Positions 27,061 to 38,730 of a stretch of 64,000 nt of DNA are shown one piece after another; the first letter of the stretch is position 1, and each line of letters begins with the position of its first letter. The notes beneath the pieces are model-generated. The model did no database searches, was not told the origin of the DNA, and saw only the letters and a list, made by a program, of their open reading frames with translations. The stretch lies in the NCBI GenBank assembly GCA_022316685.1, contig JAKJHU010000033.1, positions 2,408,321-2,472,320 on the forward strand. Direction: 5' to 3'. Position numbers and translations under genes: made by a program. This DNA is from Progne subis subis. Its lineage: Eukaryota; Chordata; Aves; Passeriformes; Hirundinidae.

Positions 27061-30000
27061 AAGACTGTGATGTGTAATACTTTTTCTTAGCTTGATGTGC
27101 TGGTTCATGAGCTGATATGGAGCTCTTTAACCACAGATGCATGAGACAGGCTCTCAGGTAGTCTGCACTGTGTCTGATACCTTCTGCTCCTTTTGTGCAC
27201 AATATAAAATCTGCATCTGCTCTCCAACTCTTGTAAGACAGTGCTGGTTCGATGGCTACAAATTATTCATTTCTCTTCCTTTCTACAGTCTGCTAAGTAT
27301 GAAAACAGTTCTTGGCAGTGACAGTGCCTGCATCACATCCAGTATCATGGAGTCCCAGGTGTGATGTGATCTTTAAGTGCATTTTCAGAACCTCTGTAAG
27401 GAGCTCTTGCCCATGTTCTAAACCAAATCCTGCTGATGTGGGTGTGTTTGTACTACAATGAAGTTCTCCCTCTTCTCTCTCAGCTTGGTTTCCTATTTCC
27501 CAAACCCAGTACTGACATCAGGTACATGTATCCCGTCACACGGACAATGGCTCCTTCTCTAAGCTGATCTATTCCTGTCTCAAAAGAATGGAGAATTTTG
27601 TGACTTACCCTAGGGCACTGCCATGTAGCTGGCAGCAAAAAAAAAAGCTACAGCAGGGAATGAAGGAAGGTCTTTCTAGATGATTTTAAGTTCAGGATGT
27701 ACTTACAATTGAGCTTTTGTTTGCTGTTGTTCTTTTTAAATAGCTAAAAATTCAGGGAGTGTATCGGGGGAAGCCACTTCGGTATGTTGGGTGCTCATCT
27801 GTCCCGGAGGATGTGGTGTGAACAGGGTGGACAGTTTCCTTCTCTGTGCAGAACAGAGCAAGTATTGTCTGAGTATGAGAAAGGCAAAGCAGTGATCCTT
27901 CAGACCACGGCCTTGTTACTCTGTGCTTTTATGTTTGAAATCAGGAGATTCTTTAGCTCAGCAATTTGTACTGCACTGTAAGACAAAATGAATGAAAAGT
28001 GCAGTCTAGGGAAAAGACTGAGGCTTTCTTGGGTTTGCGCTAAGCTTGTCCCCTTGGTATCTTTGTTTTTTGTTTTTGGTGGTTCCCCCCCCACTGAAAT
28101 TTGCCATTTCTGTCAAAATATGTAGGGAGGTCTGGGACTTTGTTTTCAGAACTTGGGAGAGATTGGGATTTGAAGGAATACGTGCCATCACCCTTATTGT
28201 ATATATACATTACATATAATATAAAGCTGAATTTTTCACCTGTGGCATTGTGTATGGTTTCATTCTTACCACTGTGATGTTATTCTTCCACTCCAGAACG
28301 ATGCACAGCTTTAGAGCTTTGGTGGAGGAGGGAACGTGTTTTCCTGTGATGTTGCTGCTACCAGCCTTTACTTGGGGGTGAAATCGTGAGTAGAAGTCCG
28401 GGGCACCTTGATCTCATTTGTCAGATTCCAAACTCCAGAGTGATGTAATGAAAGGAGACGTGGCACTAGACAGCACCCCCAGATTATCTTGTGTATGTGC
28501 CTGTATTCATCAGTCCAGTGAGCAATCCCTCTCCCTCCCACCTGAGGGTTACACTGCACTGCTGCTGTGGTGAGGTTGCACATCACCACAAGCTGTCCAC
28601 CTCTGCAGCATCTCTCCTCAGGTTTGTGTTCCTGAGGTGTGCTCCTGGCTGGTAGCTCTGCCTCAGGCCCTTCTTGTACTCAGTTCAAATGAGACAAGAA
28701 AGGACAGTGGAATTATTCCATCCTCTTCTTGACTCTGCATGGATTTTTAAAGATGTGCTGTTTTACTTTTTTTCTTCTAGAAGACTCCATGCATGTTTTC
28801 CTCTTAGCAGGGGGTTGGATTTGCTAAGCCTGCTAAGCAGGCTACATATTTTGTTTCAGCACCTCTGTAAACTTTATTTCAGGAAGACGAGCTGTGGAGC
28901 TGGTGCTGGATGAGGAGTAAATGTGATGAATGGCATTTCCTAGCCTCATGTTCAGGCAAGCATTCAGGTTCATTTCATTTGCATGGAAGTAGAAGGGTAT
29001 GAACAGCAACTTGAGTGCTGCTTTCTCTTCATTATTCACCTAGTTAAGTCCTTATTTTGCTGTGTTTGCCTTTCCTGTAATCACATATGTTCTTCTTATG
29101 TCCACACACTTTGGATGTGCCTTGATACATTCAGCTCCTAGTGTAAATTTTGAGTAAATGTCTTGAGTTTAGGGAAGCTGTTATTTAGCTACAAATCTCT
29201 CATAGGTCATGGAATTAGGGCAATATAAGCCAGAAATGAATCTGTAACAGTGTTCTGGTAGCTCCTGACCTTCCAGGGACAGATGCTGGTCCCCTTGCCT
29301 TTCCTGTGTTATTGGCTTAGAGTTGCTCTATTTTACCCCCCAGTACAGTCTGACTTTGCTGCCAGAGCTGTTCCAATGCCACAGGAGGGTAAAAGGAGGA
29401 AAGAGAGGTACACCCTGGAAAAACACTGCAACTCTCCCCAGCATTAAACTCTGAGTTTTTACCCATCTTTCTTATGTGACTTCTAAATTTGCCACAGCCA
29501 GTTACATTAAAGGTGAGGCCATGCCCTGCATATTACATAGATGAGTTCAGAAGTGACAGATCTTTCTGGGGAACAGCCAGCAACAGCAAACATAGAGCAA
29601 CTAGAGGCGAATGAATGGGTGAATGTTTTATTGTTGGGCTGTGTAATGTTATTATTGTGGCACGGGACAGGAGTATTTGATGTTGTGCTGGTCACTAATT
29701 CATGTGTGAAGCCTCTAGCATTGATCTTTGTGGATTAAATGCATTCTGGAGATGTTTTGTGTGCTGTGCCAATTCAAATTCTCTCTCAAGATTCAACACA
29801 TTCAAAGCAAATAATTTTCTGTTTCTCATTTGCCAGTGAATGCGTGCCATTTAGTTTGTAATTGGAACAAAGTATGCTGCGTGTGTCTCTGCTAAATCAT
29901 GAAAAGTGGTCCATTTTCTAAATTGCACAAGTATTTGTCACCTTTGTTTTAAAATGAGAGCCGTAAATTTTATGGGGCATGTGAATATATGTATTAGTTT

Positions 30001-30525
30001 TCCCACACAGGTGAATAAGTCATACTGTGATCTGAAATGGGCTTTATGATCCTGCTCAGGTTATGGTCTGTGCTAAATTTTTTCTGTTGCTTCTATATTT
30101 AGAATTGAGCTTTGAAAGTTTTTAAAGGAAACAAGAATATGGAAAAAGTAGGCATATCAAAAGGGCTGTGCTTCTACTTCTACATGTTTTTCATAAGCCA
30201 GGAGATGCAATGAGCTGTGGCAATTTGGCATGCTGGAGGCGCTTGACAGTCCATTGCATATTAAATATGGTACATTTAAAAACTTTGATTTTACACAACT
30301 GCGGATCCATTTGATTAATGTGTTTTCTAGGGAGTTTTTAAATACTTGTACTGGCTGAGCAAAGTCCACTAATGTTTAATGGGGCATGACAGTGGCCTCA
30401 GCCTAGCTGTGACGTGGAATGTCAGCTGACAGGGGAGACAGAAAGGGTTATGTTCCTAATCTTCTGGGGGATGAAATGCAAATGAATTAATGGAACAGAA
30501 TTCCTTCACACTTCTGGAAATGCAA

Positions 30526-30542
30526 TTTTTTTTTTTTTTTTT
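30526..30542 (+). repeat. Poly-T run (T17)
   Basis: Simple homopolymer followed by CAGG. It resembles a polypyrimidine tract plus AG acceptor, but no open coding sequence of note follows. Confidence 0.85.
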
Positions 30543-33500
30543 CAGGTCAGCAAACATTATGAAAACCTTACCACCTCTTCCTCTGAAGAAATGTGTGTCC
30601 TTCAAAAAGTGAGAATGAAACTTGTCTATTTTTTTCCTTTAGTGATACTACCATTTTCCGTTGAATATGTGGGTAATTCTTGGGGTTTTTTGGTGGAGAT
30701 GCTGAGGGAGGGAAATGGGGACAATTTGCAAACAATGTAACTTAACATGATAGGAGTTAATCAGAGTTCCTGTGCCAAGCCAGCATTAGTCAATAAAAGC
30801 ACTGCTGCTCTTTCTGAGAGAATAAACATCTTTGTGCTCTTCAGCTGTCTCTGTATATTGGTGGGGGGGAGAAAAAGGGCTCAAAGAAATGGTGTGGGAT
30901 TCCTGTCTGCCTATTATTTATAATATACATGGCATTTGTAGTGCAAAGAAGATGGCAAAGTGCAGTGCAGCAAAAAGTGCAGATATAGAATTGGAGTGGG
31001 GTTATCTGATATGCCTAAAAGAGCTCTTGGTAAAAATTTTTCACAGTTGCTCAAAGAAATTGAATTTAGACCACTGCCAAGAACTGTTGAAAACCCCATT
31101 TTGGGCTCAGGCCCTTTTTCTGAGGTTAACTCAGCAGGAGCTTTGTGAATTTGTGATGCAGGATTGAAACCAATGAGGAAACAGGAAATAAGAGGAAATC
31201 TGGAAATGCTCAGAGTAGTTACTGGGTGCAGTGTGGTTGGGAGGGTGACTGTAAAGGGATGAACCTCTCTTTTCAGTGCATGGGTCTGAGGGGTGCTAAA
31301 CTGAGGTGTGGGCTGGTTTTCAGGAGCAATGTGAAGGTTGGCTGGAATAAGTACAAGGCCTACATATTGACCCTGATCTTATTTAACTTCTGTTCTCAAG
31401 GACCGAGCACATGGGTGGTGGGACCTTATCCTCAAGTGGGAATGGTTGTTCTGTTTAAAACATGACTCTCTGCTTACTTCTCTGGGTTTCACTGCTCTTA
31501 CCTCAATACTGTTTTTTATCAGTAAGAAACCGACTTGACCAGAAATATGAATACCAGATGCATTCTAACACTGACCACCTTTAGATCAGGATTGTATCAT
31601 GTGAGAGCTAGGTTTACTTTACACTTCAATAAAACGTTGTCAGCATCTTGTTCTACCCACACAAGAACATTTTCTAAGATTCAAAGACAATTCCTGTCCT
31701 GTTCTATCTCTGCTTGTCATCAATAGCCAGATTTTCACAAGAGTCACTCAGCAGGTCTTTCATGCAGACCAGTTTCCTGTTAGGGCATCATAGGGTGACT
31801 GTAATTTTTGTCCATACTAAGGAGGCTTTACAGGGGATTTAAGCAGATTTAACATAGACAGGACCAGACAAAAGAATGATTTGGCTTCCATTTTAGTAAT
31901 TACACAATATGAGAGGGATTTTCTGAGCCAGGTGCCCAAGGAGTGATGAAACCTACTCTCCTCCCTTATAAATTGAGGAGTTGCCTCAGAGAACAAAGGT
32001 CTCATTAGATCTGGAAATTCAATGCCTTGATCTATCATAAATGTTTTAAGATTAATATGGAGGAGGCTAGGTTTCTTTTAGTATTTCACAATTTAATTTT
32101 AGCGTAGATATTATTTCCCAATGGAGAAAGAGTCGTTTACTTGGGAAATATCACAAGTGGTGGAATATTGAGAACTGAGCAATCATTTTTTGATGTTTAC
32201 ACACAGACATCACCAAGATGCAGGGATACATACAAAATGCATTGTCCAGGTAGATTGACCAAGAGAATATGTTTGACTAAACCTCAGTAGCTCAAGGAAG
32301 ATGGGTTCATACCTAGCAGTCACCATGAGAGCATAATGAGGGAGGCATCCTAACTTTTGTCTTTGAAATATATTGTATGATTCAGAGATACCAGAGTTTA
32401 TAAATGATACCACCTTTGTTAACTTAAGAACTATATCTTTGTGATTCAATTCTATGTTTCCAGTGCTAATTAAAAGCACATCCTTTTAGTCCTGGAGAGT
32501 ATCTTTGAAGTGGTGCAGCTTAGAACAGACTGTGGTTCTGAATTTCTTTCATTCTCGTTTGCTTACGTTGACAACCAGTATAAATCTGAAGGCAAAAAGC
32601 AAATTTGTACTCCTTTTAATAGGACCACTCATGCAAGGGCTCTGGGATTAGATTTTAAATTGGCACTTTTTAAACCTTTGATACAGTTACAGACTCAGTG
32701 AGCCATATTCACCTTTCCTACAGCTAGACCTAGCTGGAAATTAGCTTCCTCCTTTGTGAAATATTTTCTAATAAACATTTAACCTTTCTGCTAAAAGCAG
32801 TGTAAAACACTAAAAAACTAATATAGTTTGGCTGAAAATATACAGCTTTATTTCCTCTTCTAGAGAAACAAAACAGACAAACGAAAAATAGGTAGGAAAA
32901 AGTAGACGACATCTGGGAATGCTGTTTGAAAGAAAATCTTGGGGAAGGAAAAGAAGGAAAGAAGCACCAAATGAGCAGTTTCACACTTCTGATCACCAGT
33001 AAAGATGTACCTCCTCTTTGCACTCCTTCTTCACCTGCCTTGGGTTCCCTTGCATTATCTCCTCCCTGTAAGAAATAGTTAAAGTCAGGTGGCAGATATA
33101 TCGCTGCTGCTGTGGCTGTGAGAGGACTGCTCTTCCCTTGTGACTCTTGTGGTGACAATCAAATAGGGAGGCCAGGGCAGGTGCCCTGAGCATTCTGCAA
33201 GGAAACAGAGTGCATCAGTCTCTGCAGGGATTGTCAGGGGTTTGCATGTCTGAGTGTGTTGTCTCTGGAAGAGATAAGCGAACTTCTCTCTGTGAACAAG
33301 GGTGAGCAGGGGCTGGAGGTGGTTTTGTGGGGTTGTGAAATGGTTTGATTTTCACACTGTATCCTGGGTGTTTGAGTCTTCAGTGTCTCCAGGTTAGGAC
33401 TGGAGCTTGTATTTAAATAGCAGTGCCCAGATATTTTAAAAAGATGTTTCCAGTATGAAACCCTTTTGTTAGGGAGAGTATTTTAACAATCTAGGCTTTA

Positions 33501-34904
33501 GTATTGCTTCTCCTGGGAGATATTGGTGAGGAATTGCTGCTTGTACTTTTGCTGAGCACACCTTTATAATCATTGCTATGCAAACCAGCATAAACGCTTC
33601 TCCTGCAGGCACCTGTGTCCTTCGGCCTCAGCAAGAATAGATCAATGCACCGTGCAAGATGAGGAGGGTTGTGGAAAGCCAATTTGCAGGTCTGGGACAG
33701 AATAAGACTTCTGAGGCAGTAGAACTGGGAAAGAGAGCATACAAATAAGGAGAAACTCCCCTTAGAGGTGCAGTCCCTGTCAAAAATAAGCTTCAGACCT
33801 CTTCTCAGAGCAGTGAGTGAAATCAACTCAAGGTGCTGGAGACCTGACCAGAAGGCAGAACAGCATCAAGATTTCTGGGCTCTTTAGCTAATTTTGCCAT
33901 TGACACTATCACAGTTGCCCAGCTGAGCCTGTTCTAACTTTACATCCTTTAAATCATTTGAAAAATCACTGCATAACCCACATCCTCCTTCAAGACTCAT
34001 GCAGTTTGTGAAGCCCTCTGGGATCTGCTGGAAGGAGGGGACGAGAACACCACACACATTCTGTTGGTTCCTCTCGTGGCAGGGTATATTCAGAGCAGAT
34101 GGGGTTGCCAACTCACTGGTTCACTGTGGAGGTATTTGCTCGGCAATGAATGAGGCGGAGGAACAGACTGAGAATTCTGCACTCCAATACCCCACCGAGA
34201 CTGCTCAGATGGTAATGTGGAATGTCTGTTCTCTTCAGGCATGTAAAGTACACCATCTCAGCGCAGAAAAACAGGCCTTTTAGAAAACTGGGCCTCCAGA
34301 TAGAAGGGAAATGGAGAAATGAAAAATTAAATGAAGCCAGTTTTTGTGGTGTTTTTTTTTTTTTTCCTCCAATGAAGAGTGATCTCTCCTTGCAAATGAT
34401 GAGAAGCCTGAAAGATAATGCACCAGCTGGGGACTTCTGTATGGGTTTCACTGGAAAGAGGACAACTAGCAGCAGCCAGTGCATTCCAGCAAAAAGGCTG
34501 CTAATAGTCACATCCCTGCATCAATCATGAGCAGTAGGAAATTAGGGAAATAAGGAAGAAGATAAAAGTCAATTGTCTTCCTTACATCTAATGAAGTCCT
34601 CTTGGATATGTAGTTTCTTCTGGGCTCTTCTAATGCATCCAGGTTCATTCTTGGTGCTGCAGCTGTTACAGATCACCGTTGCTTTGGTGTGCAAAGATAA
34701 TGCCTAAATTGGATTTCATAGTGTGAGGACTGCAAAGAAATATGGTAAATAATCACATCCTCGAAAACCTCTTTTGAAAGAGGTTATCTTTCTCACCAGA
34801 ATTTACCTGACACTGCTGATGTTAGAGAAAGAAGGAAAACCTAGAATAATGAGCCACACTGTCAGTGCCTACTACATTCTTTATAAAAATATGTGCCAAA
34901 ATAA

Positions 34905-35165
34905 AATTATTTTTGGCCATAGTTTGGCAAATGAGCAAACAATTAATTATGGTGTCTGCTCGCAGTTATTTGAGTTCCAGATGATCTGATCCAAATCTTC
35001 ATTTAATTACGTCAGCTGCCTCCAGGGATCCCTGACCTCGTGTGTGTGATGTGGAAACAGGTGATGATAGCTTCTGAGGGCTGTGGCTGTAGATTCTCTC
35101 TTTAGTAAATTCATTTTAGCTGCCAATTTATTTTGGATTCTCATGCACTGCTGCATTTTTTAATG
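34905..35165. promoter_or_regulatory. Candidate regulatory element with homeodomain and CRE-like motifs
   Basis: Contains AATTAATTA near 34940, TTTAATTAC followed by a TTACGTCA cAMP-response-like octamer at 35007-35014, and an E-box-like CAGCTG directly after it (35013-35018). The block is non-repetitive and lies immediately before a CR1 insertion. Motif density is suggestive only; conservation is untested. Confidence 0.28.
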
Positions 35166-35243
35166 AGGATTTTGAATTTGGGTTAAAGCAGCACTTTCAA
35201 ATATTTTTATTTTTGTGCTGAAAAGCTGGACATAAGATGGTAA

Positions 35244-35876
35244 CGTGGGCTTGCAGCCCAGAAAGCCAACCTGCATAAGAAGGAACAGGGCCAGAAGGTC
35301 CAGAGAGGTGATTCTGCCCATTTATTTCTGCTCTCTGAGAGCCCTCCTGGAGTATGGTGTCCAGCTCTGGAGCACTCAGCCCAGGAAAGGGATGGAACAT
35401 GCTGGAGCAAGTCCAGAGAATGGCCACAAAAGTGATCAGAGGGCTGGAGCACCTCTCCTGTGAGGAGCGGCTGAAACAGCTGGGTTTGTTCATCCTGGAG
35501 AATGGGAAAGCTCCAGGAAAGGCCTTATTGCAGCCTTTCAGTATATAAAGGGGATTTATAGGACAGGAGAGACTTGTTACCAAAGACCTGTAATGACAGG
35601 ACAAAGGTCCTCCATTTTAAACTGAAAGAGGAGATGTTATATTGAGCGTAAAGAATAATTTTTTTTTATGATGAAAGTGGTGAGACACCAGCAAGGTTCC
35701 CTAGGGAAGCTGTGGATGCTTCATAATTGGAAATGTCATTCCAAGACAGGTTGGATGGAACTCTGAGCAACCTGGTCTAATGAAAAGTGTCCCTGTCCAT
35801 GGCAGGCAGGTTGGAATCAGGTGAACTTCAAAGGTCTCCTCCCACTCAAACCATTGCATGATTCTATGGAATATTC
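35244..35876 (+). mobile_element. CR1 LINE 3' end fragment (5'-truncated, about 630 bp)
   Basis: Starts near GGGCTTGCAGCCCAGAAAGC, continues with CTCCTGGAGTATGGTGTCCA, ATCAGAGGGCTGGAGCACCT, TGACAGGACAAAGGTCC and GTCCCTGTCCATGGCAGGCA, and finishes CATTGCATGATTCTATGGA, the CR1 3' terminus. These blocks are in canonical order with small internal deletions. It covers the end of ORF2 and the 3' UTR; open frames inside it are fragments. Orientation is the same as SORCS. Confidence 0.92.
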
Positions 35877-36685
35877 CTATAGAGGGCAATGAGAAAGGGA
35901 GGCAAAATAAGGGGGATTAAATCTGTTGTAAAAAGGCATAGAAAGGGTAAATGAGCATTACTTTCAAGAGCTTTGCCTTGGTGACTGCACAAATAAAAAA
36001 AAATCCTCTGAAGAGAAGGAAGTCCCTGTTTCCTGGGTGTCCTTTGCTGCACCCATGGACTTCCAGCTCAGGAGGAACAGGACGAGGCTAAAGAAGAGAA
36101 ACTCCAAGGGTTTTCTTTGTGAGGTCCAGCAAGGAGAAAGAAGTGCACAAGCAAGATCAAACATGAAAGGCAGATGAGGGTTCAGCCAGGAGCACTAAGA
36201 ACGGTGTTACACTGCAGGTGTGTGTGCAGCCGTGTCTGCAGCCACCAAATCTGGTGAGCAAAGATTTCATCCCTCTGGTCTCAGCTCAGCCAACACTGCT
36301 ACAGATTTTTCTTTTTCTGATATGCAGGGGACACATATCAGTTGTTTTGCTACATAAAAAAGAAGACTTCTATTCTGGAAGGTGTGGAAATCTAAGTCCA
36401 AGACCTAAAGGAACTCTGAAGTGAGAGTCAGAGGTATTAAATCACTTCAGCTGCTGCAGGAAGACATGTAACCTCAGTGTGAATGGGGTTGCTTGAGCTC
36501 CCTCCTGTGTCTACTTGTGTGATAAAGGTGGGCCTCAATGAGAGACCTAAGCAGGGAAAACTCTTTAGTTACCAGCTTAAAACACTTTTGAATCTCCTGC
36601 GCTGGTAATGCAGTGATGAAGAGAATATAGAGGAAAGTCTAACAGGAAGAATAAAAAGTATTCTGTTCAGTCTGGGAGGGGAGAA

Positions 36686-36729
36686 GTTAATTGCAATATA
36701 ATTGGTAGTTAATTGCAATTATATTGGTA
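36686..36729 (+). repeat. Two-copy 22-bp tandem repeat
   Basis: GTTAATTGCAATATAATTGG+TA is followed directly by a second copy differing at the central AT order (GCAATTATATTGG). It is followed about 120 bases later by short (ATTTAAAC)n-like repeats near 36850-36873. Confidence 0.8.
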
Positions 36730-38479
36730 GTAATGAGAAATTCACTTGTAGAAATCAAAGGGTCAGGCTGAATCTGCTATTTCTAAAATTTACTCAATAA
36801 TTCAGGGTTTCATTCAATAAAATTCCTTGTTTAAAAATTCTTTAAAGAAATTTAAACATTTAAACATTTAAAGAGAATATTACCTCTGTTACGGTATTTG
36901 TGATTTTTTTTTTTTTTCCTTTGTCTCTCTCTGATTTTCACTGAGGCCAGAAATCTCAGTTTTTCAGATCAGTGGTCTTTGAAGATGTTATTTTAACCCT
37001 GTTTTGTCCCTTTTCCCTTCAGTATATTATATAATGCTGGAATGAATAACTTCCAGCTGATTTATTTTTCTGTTTCTGTGTTACTTTCATTGGGTTTTTT
37101 TTGCCACATTGTCAAGCTTCCAGAGCTGAAAAAGTGTTGAAGAGATGCATTGTGAGGAAAGGGAAAACACATACACTCCACAATGGAAAAAGAACAAAGC
37201 AACCTAAAATCTTTAGTTTCTGTGGGTTAAACTGCAAAATGTAGAAAGGAGGAAAGAGGAGAAGATACTTTCCTTCCCTCAAAATAAGAAAGCTGAACTT
37301 GAGACGCTGTGTGGCCAAATGAAGGTTTTGTGTGCCTTTAAGTTTCAGGTATTGAGGTATCTTGTGAGCCCTACAAGAAGCTGCCCTTCCTTTCCAACAA
37401 ACATTGCTTTCAAGGATCAACTGCTTGTAGCTTTGAAACGATTTTTGAAAAGTGGGAGGAAAAAAACAAGCCCAAAAAGGCAACCCCGTGAGCAGAGAGC
37501 ACTCACAGAGACGGATAAATTTGGGTCCAGATGCTCCCAACCTGGTTTTTTTTTTTTTCATCCAGATCTGATTTGGCGTTGTCCTGTTGCCAGCCAGAGG
37601 GCAACTGAGTGGGGTCAATAACAAGGTGTGGTCATCAGTCTCTTAAGTGGCCTAAGAGAGAAAGCCCTTGGGTATCAAACTTAAGTTTCTCAATCCTTTA
37701 AAAAGGACACAATAGTTTCAGCTCAGCTGCTGTGATAACAGGAGAGTGGACACTTCCTATGGAATGTATACCTGTATAAAGAGGTAGGAGGTGTGGGATG
37801 GTCAAAACCCTCTTCAGAATTTTGCCTCTGATATGGTGAGGTAATTTCAGATCTATTTTACGAACAGAAAATTGGGAAAGAAGTTTTAAATACCAGGGGA
37901 AGGGAAATCAGTGCTGGTTTGACCACTAGAGCCTTTCTCTCTGTTTGGACTACTGTCAATCCCTTCCAGATTAATAATCATAATAGAGCCTTTGAGCTTT
38001 TATCAGACCATCTGATCTGATCTAACCTGTGGATGTGAAGATGAAAGGTTAATCACCAGGGCCATCTGCTTTCCTTTACCTTTTCTGTCTGAATGCATTG
38101 TTTCTTTGTCTTGCCTGCCCACTTTTGGCATGTCTCTTGCTGTCTCATAACACTGCTGCTGGTTTACATCTGACTGTGCAGAGGATGCAGCCTCTTTGAG
38201 CAGCAGCATCATATTCAGAAGTGCTTGCAAGTTTCCTTTAGTATTTCCTCTCCTCTCCTGGCAACTCCTCTCAGTATGATTTATGAATTGCAAGTGTAGC
38301 TGGAGGTGATGCGAAGTCTCAGCACCTCTGAATTCCAGTGAATAGGAGCTGGGTAATTAATAATAACAAACCAGGGGTGTTTGCTTTGCATGGAGAGCAC
38401 GTAGCAGAGAAGTGTTGTTCTGTATTCTTTGGGAACGGGGGAAGTGAGTCCTAACCCTTCCCCGTGCTGTTCAATCTGC

Positions 38480-38730
38480 ATGCTATTTTCCTTGGATAAT
38501 TAAGTAATTCCAGCCTTTCAAGGAGAGAGAGTGCCTCCATTTCCCCTGTTAGCTTGCAGATGTAGTACATGCACCTTGCGGCAAATCAATGCTAACGATA
38601 TTACCATGCATTATTGCAGTAATGGAGTAGAGGAAGCCCCAAGAAAAATGCTCAGCCCTTGCCGATCGCATTGGGAGCATCAGGATCTTTTATGCAGCAG
38701 ACTTATTAATTGCATTTTCATTTGAGTCCC
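38480..38730. promoter_or_regulatory. Candidate conserved non-coding element
   Basis: A compact non-repetitive block with GGATAATTAAGTAATTCC, TGCATTATTGCAGTAATGG and TTATTAATTGCATTTTC (homeodomain/POU-like) and retained CpGs in TTGCGGCAAATC, AACGATATT and GCCGATCGCATTGGG. CpG retention in AT-rich DNA can mark constrained sequence. Conservation is not tested here. Confidence 0.3.

Larger units (their letters stand above)
27070..35240. other. Intergenic DNA, no supported gene
   Basis: No ORF with a recognisable domain. A T17 run at 30526-30542 and an AT-rich block at 29800-29990 (possible conserved element) are the only structures noted besides the candidate element at 34905-35165. Confidence 0.5.
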
